This document shows, piece by piece, positions 50,097-63,813 of a DNA stretch of 64,000 nucleotides. The number at the start of each line of letters is the position of its first letter. The first letter of the stretch is position 1. Both the position numbers and the translations under genes were made by a program. The stretch is from Nissolia schottii (taxonomy: Eukaryota > Streptophyta > Magnoliopsida > Fabales > Fabaceae): the NCBI GenBank assembly GCA_003254905.1, contig QANU01011901.1, forward strand, positions 1,005,763 to 1,069,762. The letters are read 5' to 3'. Under the pieces are notes generated by a model, which saw only the letters and a program-made list of their open reading frames with translations, was not told where the DNA came from and did not search any database.

Positions 50097-51162
50097 TACA
50101 TTAATATGTTTATAATATAGGTTAATACTAAAAATAGTTGTTACAATTAATAAAAAATATAATTTATATTTAATAAAAATGTGAGTTTGATTCTCATTAC
50201 ATTTTAGTAGGATGATTAGTGTTAAATTAATTTAAAATTTTGTTTATCACATAAATATATATAGCTATAATATTGGTTAAATTTATATAATAACTTATTT
50301 TTTTTATAATTTATGAATATATTATTAAGTGATAATAATAATAATAATAATTTTTTTTGGTACTCCATAAAATTTAAGGGTATTGACATTATATTATCTA
50401 AGATTTTATCAAATGTCTCATTAACTTAAATTGTTTATTATTTTAAATTTATAGTTGAATTACAACCGTTCAAATATAAAGATGTGTTAATATTTTTATA
50501 TAAGTTTAGATACAAAGGAAGGACCTTAATAATAATAATAATATACAAATATTCATACAGATAACATATTACAGTTAAATTACTTTTACAATTTTTTCTT
50601 TTAAAATTTTTAATAATATTTTATTGTTGGCTATTGGTATGTATACAATATTTATTTAAAAATTAGTATTATGCAAATTGAAAATAAAAACAAAAGTCTA
50701 AATTTTGGTAAGGGCTATTATTGACAAATTTCTCATAGGTACGAAATATGCCCCAATTGAAAACCTAATTAATAATTACCGAAACTGTTTTTATATGAAT
50801 AATTTTATATGAAAAATTACTCAAAAAAAAACCAACATTTATTTATTCTCCCATAATAATTTTGTCAGTGTTAGTGTTAGGAGTTAAAGTTATATGCTTC
50901 AAATACAACAATAATATTCATGTGATTATGGATAGAAATATCCTCCGAAAATCTATTTAATATTACACACCCCATAGGCAATTTAAAAGACAGCTGCATA
51001 TCTTTTTACACCAACCATAATCCATGTTCTCGGTAGCTCCTTAGTCTAGTCACATCGATAATCAATCTAACTTAATTATTGAGAGATTTCAAAACAAACA
51101 CACTATTTTCTTATTTTAAAAACAAAACCGAACACTCTTCAGTCTTCACAACTAATAAATGT
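50097..51162. other. Intergenic AT-rich region
   Basis: No gene recognised. Short (AAT)n runs occur near 50333-50350 and 50530-50544. Confidence 0.5.
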
Positions 51163-52048
51163 TAAGAATAATATATATTATTCTTAACCCTCCCTCCCTC
51201 ACGCTAAAGCTCATGAAGCTTTAACTTGAGAGAGAGTGTTAAGAATAATTTATGTTAATGACTGTAAATAATTTGATTTGATTGATTTAATTTAATTATA
51301 ATCTTTTAAATATTTGATTGATTGTAATTTGTCTTTTGGTCATTGTATTTTCAGCCTATAAATAGGCTCACCTTCTATTGTAAATTAACTCAAACAAATC
51401 AGATAATATAATTGTTATTTCTCTGTTATCTATCTTTCTCCTATATTTTCTAATGTGCCATTTATCTTTTTTTCCACGATGTTTAACACGGTATCAGAGC
51501 CATGGCACCCTCCGTAAGCAATCTCGTCTCCGCCACTACTCCTCCATTTTTCATGTTCTCTAATGTTGCCTCTGTGTAGTCTCCGATGTTGCATATCGCT
51601 GCTTCCGTGCAGTCTCCAATGTTTTTCGTAATCGCTGCCTCCGTGCAGTCTTTGATGTTGTTTATCGCTGCGGTTGTCGCTGCCTCTGTGCAGCCTCCGA
51701 TGTTGCCTATTGCTGCCTCTGTGCAGTCCCCGATGTTTTTCGGACAAGTCCTTGACAACGCTCTTTTTTTTTTTCCCTTAACAACCTTCGCTTGTGACAA
51801 GCTTAAAGTTCATGGAGCTTTAGCTTGAGGGAAGGTGTTAAGAATAATATATATTATGTTGGATTTGATTGTGATTTATTTTTTGCCGTTGAGTTTTGGT
51901 CGTTGTGTTTTCAGTCTATAAATAGATTCACCTTTTATTGTAAATTAACTCAGACAAATCAAATAATACAATTGTTATTTCTCTGTTATCTATTTTTTTC
52001 CTATATTTTTTGGTGTGTCATTTATCTGTTTTTCTACGATGTTTAACG
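51163..52048 (+). mobile_element. Miniature LTR retrotransposon (TRIM/LARD-like, non-coding), with extra partial unit upstream
   Basis: Two LTR-like repeats, 51237-51488 (252 bp) and 51836-52048 (213 bp), begin TGTTAAGAATAAT and end GTTTAACA/G. Each contains a CCTATAAATAG-type TATA box or a variant. Directly after the first lies GGTATCAGAGCC (about 51490-51501), the initiator-Met tRNA primer-binding site, and directly before the second lies the purine-rich GAGGGAAGG. The interior is only ~350 bp and encodes no gag or pol. Upstream, 51163-51236 carries another LTR head fused to a copy of the interior's 3' edge, as if elements had recombined in tandem. LTR divergence of about one base in nine suggests an insertion several million years ago. 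It looks structurally whole but was always non-coding. Confidence 0.8.
51575..51740. repeat. Minisatellite of ~33-45-bp units inside the miniature LTR element
   Basis: Five units each hold a GATGTT word, then ATCGCTGC or ATTGCTGC and a CTCCGTGCAG or CTCTGTGCAG end. The units vary in length (about 33 to 45 bp). Confidence 0.85.
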
Positions 52049-55000
52049 ATAAATGAAAGGGAATTTGTATGTACCCAAAAAAAGAGAGACTTTGTCACCA
52101 TAAAACAAAGAGAAATTTTACATAGTATCTTTAGAGAAATTTTACATAGTATCTTTATTTATTATTTTTAACTCATTCTTATTAACTATGGCCTAATAGT
52201 AATTTCATTTTAAATATGTATAATATTATCAAAATCAACACTGTAAAGTCGCTGGACAAAATCAACTGACATTTTGTTCACATTTTCTTTAGACCCAATT
52301 TACTCTTTACGTAATCGGTTTTTCTCAAGGTCTCTAATTAAGATTTTGTCTTTTTACACTATTGCAGTTGAAATAGTTTTCATTCTTTCTCAACGGTTTT
52401 CTTTGTTTTTCCAGTTTAACTCTTTTCTCAATTGTACTGTTTTATGGAACGTAGGCAGAGTGTCTGTCTCCGCCTCCCACTAATATATATATAATGCAGA
52501 TAAAGGAACCTAATAAACAGTGCTAATTACACAAATTAACTTCAAACCTTTTTATTATAGACCAAATTAGTTTATCAATGATTTTATTGTAACCAAATTA
52601 GACCTTTACTATACCACAAAAAGTATTATTCAATTTTGTTTTGCTTACTCAAAGATTAGTAATATAAACCTTTTATTACTTAATGCGAATTTAGCATGAC
52701 GCTCAAATGATGTTATATTTTTCTTTTGTTTGGTTCAAATAACTCAACATTTATTCTTTTTAAGCAATATGGACAAATTTTGTGAATAAAAAATATTAGT
52801 AATGGACGGGATTTTTTACGCATAACTAAAATTGGATTAATTGAAATCTAAACATTTCAAATTGTAGTGAATAATACAAAAAAATAAAATAAAAAGTGTC
52901 ATGTTTACTTATTGGATTGAATGTGCTTTTAGACTCTCTCAAGTAGTCTCTAGTGAGGGTTGAAGGTCAACCCTATTAAATACTAAGTTCTGTAATCGAC
53001 TAATGTTTATAATTTGATTAAATTCTCTCATAATTAGTCATTCAACATTTTTAATCTTAAAATAACTAAATGGCAACTCCTATAGAAACTTTCTCTAAAG
53101 CTATACAATGCATGTTTTAATTTAATATTAACACTCTTAACATCTACCACCTTAGTCAATCATACATTGATTTTACTTTCTCACTAACCAATCATACACC
53201 TTTAAACATAATCGGAACACTCATAATAGCTAATTATCTTACAGAGGTGCTTAAACCTTAATTATTTTCGTGCAACTATAATTTGAATTATAATAATTCA
53301 AAAAATAAAATTTTTCTTTAGTGAAATAAGTATATATTTAAATAAAAGTCAATATCATATTAATTATCAAATTATACATTTTGTTTTTTGTTTTTAACCA
53401 TGAGGTGTGACATGGTAGGAACATACCTTATCCCTTGATCATATGATGTTAGTTCGATTTCACGCATGAAAAAATATTTTGAAATCAACCATATATTACT
53501 TTGTGTAAATTCAATTATTATGAGGAGGCAATGGATACTCATGCGTACACTAAAAAATACATTTTGTTTTTTCATATTAATTGTTGAATTGAATAAATTG
53601 AAATAACCAATAAATAAAGAATTATAAACTAAAATAAGTTTTATTCTGAATGTTGTCACACTTTATAGGTTGAACCATATACTCCTAAGGAAAATATATA
53701 CTTTGCCAATATATGCGACCAAGAAGATGCCAACACACAGATCGGTAAGGGTAAGCTTTCCACTCACTCACCTCATTCTCTCTGCCGTCTATATGTTACT
53801 AAAGAGATGTATACGAATCCAATACTTCTGGAGTTTTACATTAGATTTATTAACGAATTTCTCCTATTCTTGTACCCTAAAAAAATTAATAATTGTTTTG
53901 AAATAATAGGAGAAGTAATAAAAATAGAAGAGAAAGAATAGAGAAACAAGACAAAGAACTTTATTCTATCAATCATCTCAGATGTATTATACAATTAACA
54001 CTCAAAAGTTTGTTTATAACTCAAAAGTAAGAATATATAATATCACATTAAATCTCTATAATATCAATATATATTTCTCTAATCAAATACTAATCAAAAT
54101 AATACATGGACATCCGCGTTAATAATATTTTATAACAATAATGAGTTTGTAATTCCCATTTTCATTCTCAATGGAAATCGGGTAGGACACAAAACAAAAC
54201 AAATTGGGGAGCATATGAAAGTGTTAGACCTACCATCTTGACATTCATATCTCATTTCCGCACATCCATTTTTCTAAGACTTTTCAGAGGGATGGAGATC
54301 ATGTATTCCTGAATTATGTCCAGTTTTTTTTTTTGTCAACCTACCAAATGTTTTTTTATAAACCATTGATCATAGTGTTTATAGGACAGAAAATGAGACA
54401 TAATTTAGGCACATGTAAATTCAAACCTCTTAAGACCGCAGCAACAAAAGACAAAAGGGGGTGGGAATTCAAAATGCATATATACAGTCACATATTAGCT
54501 GCCAATGTTTGTTTTCTGCCCCATGTGGGGTACTAGTGGTTTGAATAGCACAGCACTAAAAGCAACTGCCATGTATACAACTAGTTACAATTAGCAACCC
54601 GCCAAAGTAAAGTCTTCATTAAACTTTAGTTTTGGTTGTTGCATGCTATGTGATGTGTAGGTTGCCTTTTTCTTTTCCAAAATAAGGAAAGACAAACCTT
54701 TTATCTAGCGTGGTGGCTTAGTCATTTTATTTTGGTTTCAGAAACTAAGATTGAAAGCTTTAGTTCTTTGCATGATATGATTACTGTCCTTGCTCATGCA
54801 GGGTGTCAATTTCTTAATTTGATTTAATGTCGTGATCAAATTGATGGGTACGATGGATTCCAATAGAGGATTCTTTAATTCCATAAGGGACAGTATATTA
54901 TATAAGTATTCAAGATTTTGCAAACGTTACACATTTTACAGCTATTAGGCTAAAAATGACAGCCTTCCATTCTATTTGAAGCATTCTTTTTGGCAATTGA

Positions 55001-58000
55001 ATTTTGAAACCACTGTTCAACTAGCTCTAGCTGTATCCTTCATGGCATTATTAATTATTCTTGATGTGTTTAAAAAGAAAAATTAAAGGAAAAGTACAGT
55101 TGGGAGAACCTTGATAGCTGTTCATACTCATTTTCGTGAAGGAGAGAAGAAAACTGGAAGATTTTGGAAAATTATAAAAGTCAAAATGCACGCACCTTAT
55201 TTGACATTGATATTGCACAACTGTTTCCTCCCCCCATCTTAAAATATTTAATCTTTAAACAATGAGTTGTAAATTTAATAGTCTATTTAAAGGAAACACT
55301 TTTTCACTGGTCGAAATAAAAGATATAGAGACATTGAACACATAAACATTAACCAAATGTTGTCTACTAATGAGCAATTAGACTAATGATAAGCAATTTG
55401 GTCATCTCATAAGGATGATGATACAAATTTGATTCTCAAAACGTACTTAAGAGAGAATCTAACTTTTAATACTCTAACCCTTAAAATTATGAGAGCAACT
55501 TATCTTACAATTTTCATTTAAAAAAAAAAAAAAACTTGCGGTGCCTCCATTTGTTCAATTGTCAAGTACATCCTAAAACGGATAGTCCCTGGCTTAATCA
55601 GAACTCACATTTTCCTCTAAACATCTCGAATCCAAGAATTTATATTCAAAAGTGTTTGCTACACTTCCTATAAAAACCGGTTAAGAACGGGGGCAAATTA
55701 AGAAATCTACAAGCCCAAGATACTCGAATCATAGAGTAGCTAGACCCCCCTAAATAGGGTCATCAATTTCAATTTCTGTACAGTTATATATAGAAGAGTG
55801 TGCGTATTGGCCTTGGAGTGAAAACCAAAAGACAAAGACTAGGAACACCTTTGTTGTCCGGATGGGATAAACCACATGCCATGCTGTAAGTTACCACCTT
55901 ATTCTACCAATTAATACCATAATAAAGATGAGCATGCAAGAAGCCAAAGCTGGTGGTGCTCCAGCTAAAGCACAAGTACACTGGCCAAAAATACATGCTC
56001 AATGTCATGTGTTATTTTTTTTTTTTGTTATACCAATGAATTATAAGAAAATTAAAGTAGTAATCTCAGATCAAAACGAATAGGAACATAAAACAAAGGT
56101 GTATATATACATTGAAGTTAAATTAAAGTAACATTACATACAAAGCTCAATTAATAAAAACATGTTGCGGTCAATGAACTTACGTGAACTAATTTCCACT
56201 TCACCAAGTAAGGGTAGGGAAGACGGATCAAGTTATCTTCATTTTAGCCTTACCAGTTAATATATTTATATGACTAGCTAGCATTAAAAGCATTATATTC
56301 CAAAAATAAAATATACCAAAAAAAGCGACATTTATATATATACAGGACCACATGAGTAAACATTTGGTGCTGAATGTTACCAAAAACAGCAGAAAAACAT
56401 TTGGTGCTCAAGTCACACGGCTCTGCACTCTGTCTTGATACAGATATATACAGAATTTTTCTTACCCGAATTGAATGCCACAGTCCAAAATTTATTAAGA
56501 GCACATATATATAAATTCTGTCGCATACATTATACATGGATGACCACAAAAAATAAAATAAAAAATACATCATCTGGCGCGGACCATGCCAAAGATCTAG
56601 CATGACAAAAAAGAGCAACAAAGCCAAATTTTGGTACATGGGGCAGCCCTCAATTTTGAAGGCAAACCTATCCACAAATTTTTGTTTGTTTGATTGAGGT
56701 TGAGCCTCAAATCTACTTTCTTTTCATTGGATCCGCTTCCCGCTGATTACTCCACAAAATTGAGAGAGAATAGAAACAACCAACAATGTGGAATAATATC
56801 AATGCTCTCTGACTTTACACAATGCACTCTTCCACATGTTTCACTTGGGGTACACGCGCGCACACATATATATCATGCATGCATATATAATATTGGATTG
56901 CATTCATACTAGTGCATACAAATAACCTCATTAGATTCATATTTCATACAATCGTGGCGTCTGGCATGCATTTTCAAACCATTGTAAGTGAAAATTAGCA
57001 AAATAGATTAAAGGAGCAACAAAAGTGCTTTTTCAACGAGATTTCTAGACATGATTTGGCTGTTTAGGTGCCGTAAATCAATAATTGGTCACATCAGCTG
57101 TATTTCTAGTCAATGTGGTAGACATGGTAAGTTAATTCAGTACTAGTAAGATAGCAGTGACTACATATTTCTCATTAATTAACACATGATTCATCATACT
57201 TTTCTACATGCAGATTTATCTAATGCAATTAACTTTCACGGTTGTAAACATGTGATTTCCTTGGGATCCCAAAAATATTTGAAAAATTTGGATAACACGT
57301 ATATGGACCTCAAATCACTGCAAAGCCGAAAAGGTCCAACTTTGTTATATACGTCCTCTAATTCGATTTTCATTTGGGCCTTTTGAATGTAGACGTGGTT
57401 CCAATCTACAAATCATGCAGATCAAGACCACGCGGGCCCAACTATTTTTTTATAAATCACTTAAGTAATTTAAATTTAATAATTTAATGTTTGAATCATA
57501 TGCAAACTATGTACCAAAAATATGCTATATCTCTTTGCTCTCTCCCGCACTTGACTTGTCTCAAACCTATCACACAAGGTTTAAAATTTATAAATTAAAC
57601 CATGTTATTGTTAAGGAGATTGACAAATATATATATATTCTCTAAAGGGGTTAAAGAGTTTCAAAATTATACTTTTATGTAATATATATGGGCAATTTTA
57701 ATTTTTTTTTTGTAGTTACACATAAAAGCAAATTAACTTATTTACTTTTTGAATTTTTTTGATCTTATTTAAAACAAAAGTCATTTCTCTATCGCTCATT
57801 GAGGCACCCCATTCGCAATTAACAAGTTTAACCCTTAACTTCGTGTATAAGCTATTCGACCTCTCACCAATATATCGTTCATAGTAGTGACTAATAGAAT
57901 GTATCTCTAATAGGAATTATTTATTTTTTTATCAAAAAATATTTTGATGGTTGTTATTAAAGCAACTTATCATAAAACCTTTTCCTGTTTATGTATTTTT

Positions 58001-58144
58001 TTTTTGGGTAAAAGAAGACATTGGTTATTTAAAAAATTACTAATTACAAAATGTTTTATAGCAAATAAAAATAAAAATAAAAATATAATAATAGAGTAAT
58101 AAATAAATAAACACCTCCGATTTTGTTTTTGGTGGATTTGAGTT
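52049..58144. other. Six-kb gene-poor region
   Basis: I find no supported gene. Weak items: a tRNA-promoter-like segment at 53395-53465, poly-A/poly-T runs, and a CA/TA-rich tract at 56856-56890. Many frames occur on both strands, but none shows a recognisable domain or splice pattern. Non-coding RNA genes cannot be excluded by eye. Confidence 0.45.
53395..53465 (+). mobile_element. Possible degraded SINE head
   Basis: An A-box-like TGACATGGTAGGA is followed about 40 bases later by a B-box-like TTAGTTCGATTTC. No A tail or clear duplication is visible, so this remains weak. Confidence 0.25.
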
Positions 58145-58260
58145 TTGAAGGATGGTCAGATAAACCCTAGTAGTCGTAAACCTCACCCGAGGCTCGTGCT
58201 CGGCGTAGCACTGCAAGTAACCCAAACGCAGTCTTCAGAGCTTCGTTTCGCTTCCCTTCA

Positions 58261-61200
58261 ATGGCGGCGAAGAAGCATGACGCCGCGAACAGCACCAAGA
58301 AGAGGAAGCATGTTGCTGTTGCAGGCTCTAGTAAAGCTGAATCGTCTCACAAATCCCCTTCTAAGGCTCCCAAGCTCGCTGCCTCTAAGAAGCCGTTCAA
58401 AAAGCACAAACCAGACTCCCTTGGTCATGACAAGAAGGCGGCGCCGGTGGCTCCTGTTACTGGCCGAGAACGCCGTATTCAAGCCAAGGTTCTCTTCTTC
58501 GTTAATTTGCTTTTGATTAATGCCAATTGGGGGAATCATTTGGAGATTATTTGTTTTGATTACCTGCCTTTGTTGCTTAATTTTCAGGAACTCGCGGAGG
58601 CTAGGAAAAAGAAGAGAAAGCGCCATTACACTCTTGAACAAGTGAGTATCCTCACATTCTGATCCATTCACATATACATAACATTGGTAGACACGCTACT
58701 TATCTGTGCAATTTAACCACTGCTATTTGTTTGTTGATTGATCTTTTGTGTGTTTACGCCTTTTAATTTTTTAACTCCTGCTTGCACATTCATGCGAATT
58801 CATGATGCGTCATTTGCTGATGTCAGTGATATGAGATTTAAGGATCATTTATGTCTCTCGAAAATTGCATGATTCTGTATTCTTTATGAGGACCGTTTAA
58901 ATTCTGGCTAATTGAAGACCTAATCATAAAACAGGAGCTTGCACGTCTATGGGAAAAGATGAGACGTCACGAGATTGCCAAAGAGGACAGAGCTAAGTAT
59001 GTTTCTGCAGAAAAATATATTGAGGACAGATAATTCCTTATCTTTGTATTCTTCATTCTCCTCATGTTTTACTTTTGGCCTCTATATGATTCAAGGCTGG
59101 TGACAGAAGCTCTGCAAAAGATGAAGGGAAAGATTCCAGAGATCGCAGGCTCTCACATTTCTTCTCGGGTTCTTCAGGTATATTTTGTTGGCATTTTTTC
59201 TTAGATGTTTCAAAATAAAAAAAATCTATATTCTTTTTCACTGTCTTACAAGTGGCTTGCAGTTTTAATCTTTTCAAATATTTATATTTTCCAATTGTTA
59301 GACTTGTGTCAAGCATTGCTCACAAGCCGAAAGAGATGCAGTATTTGAAGAGCTTCGGCCACATTTTTTAACTCTATCATACAACGCATATGCTGTTCAC
59401 CTAGTAAAGAAGATGCTGGACAATGGTAATGGTCAACATGAAATATAGCCCTTGTTATATGTTACTTTTTATTCTAATCAGCCCTCCCGCGTTTTCAGCC
59501 TCCAAGAAACAACTAGCAGGCTTTATCTCCACTCTTCATGGTCATGTTGCTCCTCTTCTTCGCCACATGGTTGGATCAGTAGGTATGTATTCGGGCAGTA
59601 ATATGCAGTTGTTCAGGGTTTACCTCATGTGTTTTGGGATTTTAATAGGTCAACAGAGGAATGCTTTGCTTTTTCTTTCTTTTGTTGGGGGGGGGGGTAA
59701 ATGTGTCTAGCAGTATATGTGCCTGAAGTTTAATTTGAAACTGGTGTGTTTAGGTTGTGACAAAGACTAACAAATGAGGGAAAAAATCCAAAAATAATTA
59801 TCTTCTTGTGGCAGCTGTATGTTATGAGTTATTAGCATTTAACCAAATTCAATTTTTGTTCAATAAATTTTGCCCATCTGTATGTTATGCAGTTGTTGAG
59901 CATGCTTATGAGTTAGCAAGTGCTGCACAAAAGCAAGAGCTGCTGGTGGAATTATACTCTGCGGAACTTCAGTTGTTTAAGGACCTAGTCTCAGTGAAGG
60001 AGAGCAGGTAAAGGTTCATTTGATAGGAATTACAGCATTTGGAAAAATGTTGGGTGTTAGTAATCTGCGTTTCTTACTAAGTGTCACATTTTTAAATTTA
60101 TTATAAAATAACTACTGGTAATCTGGAAGATACTGCTTTTCTTTTTGAGGGATATATGCTGCAAAAGGACATATCCATATCCAATTTCTTTGTGATCTGC
60201 ATATATTTGCATGCTGCCTTTCTGGGATTTTTGGGTGGAGGGTTTATAAAAAAAGCAAAATTTGCAGCTTATGCATCAGTAAATTAATTAGCTATTGCTT
60301 GACTGAAGATTTCATTTCTTGACTCTATATTAGTAATTTCCATTGCTTCAACATTTAAGTATGCTAAAGATTATACTATCATACCATGTATTTTAACAGT
60401 CTCTGATAGATCACCAAGTTAAGTTTATATTAAAATAGTGAATACACTATCCATACAAACAAAAATGCTTAGAAAGCATAGTTGGTTGAATTCTTTTGAA
60501 GTTGAACATGTGTTTATATATTTGCAGATGAGTATTTCCCTATGTTAATTTGATTGATAATTGTATTTTATGAAGCTGGAAATGTATAACACACTAGCAA
60601 CATTTGCTCCTCTCCTTTAATTGATGTTACTTAATCTCTAAATTTTATGTATTTTGACATTTGTCAACTATTGTTCTCTTTTTTCTTGCCGCTGTTTTTT
60701 TTAGAAGATTTTCTCAGATTTTAATTCTATTTCAGGTTAGTAGATGTGATGTCCAAGTTGGGGCTGCAAAAAGGTTCAGTTTTGCGACACATGTTGTCAG
60801 TGATTCAGCCAATTTTAGAGAAAGGGATAGTTGATCACTCTATCTTACACAGAGTCTTGCTGGAATATTTCAGCATTGCTGATCAGGTACTTCTCTCCTG
60901 TTCCTCCAATAATGTTATAGCCTAGAGCCAACAAATTTAACCACGGCAATAGCTCTTCTGTTATCTAAATTGAGGGATTTTTCTCCCTTTTTCCTTTTAA
61001 GTCCTCTGTCACAGATATATTGCAACAGTTATCCAGTCCACTCCTTGTTAGAATGATTAGTACAAAGGATGGAGCCAAAATTGGAATTCTTTGTGTAAAA
61101 TACGGGAATGCCAAGGTTTTTCCGCGACATCTTTCTTATCACTAGAAGTTTGTAGTGTACTCTTGATGATTGAATCTGACATATGGTTTATTCTTCTAAT

Positions 61201-63813
61201 TTGTTCTATTTAGGAAAGAAAGAAGATTATCAAAGGATTGAAAGGGCACCTAGACAAAACAGCTTATCATCAATATGGCTGTATGGTAAGTAATTTGATT
61301 TTATCCCTATGTTTTGTTGCCCAGCCTATCTAAGGTTTAGTTATGCTTTACACATATGGTGTCAAACTCTAAATGGAATATGCTGACTTCTGCTCAGACA
61401 AGCAGGTGCAAATAAAAAATAAGATTTGGGAACTAGTCGAAATGGACTCACTTGAATAATGAATAAATTTAGACATAACTGTGAGTGGAATTTGGACCTA
61501 GGTCATTTGACAAAACTGCTTTAAACGAAACACTTGAGGGTTAGGCGGGTGCACGCGTTTCTATTACTTGATATGCTTGCTTAACATATTTATATGCCTT
61601 TACTGTTCCTATCTCACATGTAGTTGCTACTCTATTCTTTCTGTTGATTTATTATGACATATTTCAAATTGCAAAAAAAGCAATAAACTCCCCTGGTCAG
61701 CGAAAGGGAATCTGTCTTGTTGCTCCCAGCTTCTAATTCCCAAGTTACGTTTCATTCACATTTTAATATGAGTATTCATCTTTTTTACTTAAACATTCAG
61801 GTTCTTGTTTCCATCCTTTCGGTTGTTGATGACACAAGACTGATAACGAAGGTTCGTTTGGTTCTTGTTCTGATTTTATATTGAATTGTCATTGTTTTAT
61901 ACATAATGAAATATTTTTAATATTAAGCTTCTAAAGCATTCTTGTTACAGGTTATCATTCGTGAGCTTCAGCCAATTCTAAAAGAGCTTGCTTTGGATAA
62001 GGTTTCTTCTATTGCCCCTTCTGTTTAAAATAATTGTCTAGCGATTATTTGATTTTTTTTTTTGTTTATATTATTTGTCATTTTAGATTTCCAACGTAGC
62101 ATTAGTTAGTTTATACCAATTTTACCCTTATCTTCATTAATTGCAACATTTTCTCTTTCCACTAGCACATCTTTCTTTGGCCAATCATAGTTCTTTCTTC
62201 TTAATTAGTCGAAGGGTAATATAATATACATCAGTCTTTTAAATCTACTTTTCTCAAAAATTTAGACTATTAATTGATCTTCTTAATCCTAGTTCCATTA
62301 CCTTAAAAGACAATTATTTTGAAATGGACGAAATAATAAGGATATTTTTGAAATCCTTCATATGCATCTTAGCAGTTAGCATTTTTTTTTTTTTTTTTCA
62401 TCCTAGCCCTTTCCAATGCTTCCTGCAGGGGATATAGAACAATGATTTATTGCATGTTTCTGATGATATGGTTTAATATGTATTCTGGTTTTATGTTCCT
62501 AACTTCTGTTGTCTACTTGTGAATTTGACAGAATGGAAGACGCCCTTTACTTCAGTTACTACATCCTAATTGTTCACGCTATTTCAGTCCTGATGATCTT
62601 GCTTTTCTGAATTCATCTATACCTTCTCTGTCTCTCAAGGTTACTTTTATTTTATACCTCTCTTTTATTTTTTTCTGTACTTTAAAGCTGCTATATAACT
62701 CACTGTTCATTTTGGTTGCTGTCAGGATCAGTCAGAAGTAAGCACTCAGATAGAACCTATGAAGGTATCACTTAGTGATAAGGAATCCAAGGAAGACATA
62801 GAAATGGCAGTGGATGAACCTAATAATGATAAAACACTTGCCGATGATTCGGACCTTGCTGAGAGTGGGAAAAAAGACCCATTTGTCAAAAGGCGAGAGC
62901 TATTGATCAAGAGTGGACTTGCAGAGGTGTGTTGCTTCGCTCTAATAATTTAATTTCTTTCATGTTATGTTTTATTGCCTCTTTCCATTCTTAATCTTTT
63001 GTTCCTGATTGAATTGTTACAAAAGATGATCATGTAAAATTGTAAATGTTTCTTTTGCATTGTGTTCTCCTAATTGTATTGATTTTAATGATTTAATGAT
63101 ATGCAAATCTGAGACCAGTTCAATTACTCGTAAGTTGTTTAGTTTTTCTGAAAATGTTGTTTAATGTAACTTCCCATGCAGAGTCTTCTTGATATATGTA
63201 TTGAGAGTGTGGGAGAACTGATTCGATCAAATTTTGGAAAAGACGTCATATATGAGGTAGTAAATAAGATGTCTTTGTTATAATTTCACAGGTTTTATGA
63301 CTCTCACCAAGCATAGTAACTTTTTGGGTGAATTCAATGGTCCGTGCAGCTTGCAACAGGGGGTTCTGATGGCATACTGCACCCAACCTTGGATGATAAG
63401 ATAAATTCCCTTCACAAAGCGATTGCATCTTCTGCAGCAATGCCTAAATCAGATGATTCAGAAGAGGAGCATGTCCTTGAAAGTTTCTTTTCAAGTCGGA
63501 CCATTAAAAAACTGGTTTTGGATTGCCCCAACTTTGCTTCCACCTTATGGGAGAGCGCTTTAAAAGGGAAGAGTGAGTTATGGGCACATGGGCACAGGTA
63601 GGCTTCATTTGCTCTTGTATCATCTAAGGTCAGGGTGTACAAAGGACCGTGATTTCTTATGTTCTATTTTCGCCGTGACATTGTCGTTGCAGCTGTAAGG
63701 TTGTTTCTGCATTTTTGGAATCACCAGATTCAGAGGTACGGAAACTCGTAAAACAAGAGTTGCAGCCTTTGATCGATAGCGGAGTTCTCAAGAACTCGAA
63801 GCCCACCCAATAA
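58261..63813 (+). CDS. APUM24: Pumilio homolog 24 / PUF6-like protein, 17 exons, 646 aa
   Basis: Exons: 58261-58488, 58588-58641, 58935-58996, 59096-59177, 59302-59425, 59499-59582, 59893-60007, 60736-60886, 61002-61115, 61214-61285, 61801-61851, 61951-62001, 62532-62639, 62726-62926, 63182-63256, 63350-63597, 63693-63813. They join to 1941 nt with no stop and GT-AG borders. Residues 1-95 are Lys-rich and nucleolar-signal-like (TKKRKH, KKKRKRHYTLEQ). Pumilio-type helical repeats follow from about 110 (RVLQTCVKHCSQAERDAVF, AYAVHLVKKMLDNAS, GHVAPLLRHMVGSVV). A CPL domain (ERKKIIKGLKGHLDKTAYHQ) lies at about 339-480, then an acidic insert (450-490). Length and order match Arabidopsis APUM24 and human PUM3. 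These proteins bind RNA in the nucleolus and aid large-subunit pre-rRNA (ITS2) processing. The start is the first ATG with the expected N-terminus. Confidence 0.94.

Noticed and set aside
51502-51828. Ala-Ser-Val-Gln repeat protein inside the miniature LTR element
   Set aside because: The frame follows from the minisatellite in the interior of a non-coding LTR element. No initiation context or homologue supports a protein.
50180-55470. Further tRNA-promoter-like words (near 50185 and 55380)
   Set aside because: Only partial A- or B-box resemblance with no tail or flanking duplication.
56274-56675. 133-codon minus-strand frame
   Set aside because: The composition is a random mix of Tyr, Phe and Leu from AT-rich DNA. 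No family resemblance and no supporting exon structure.
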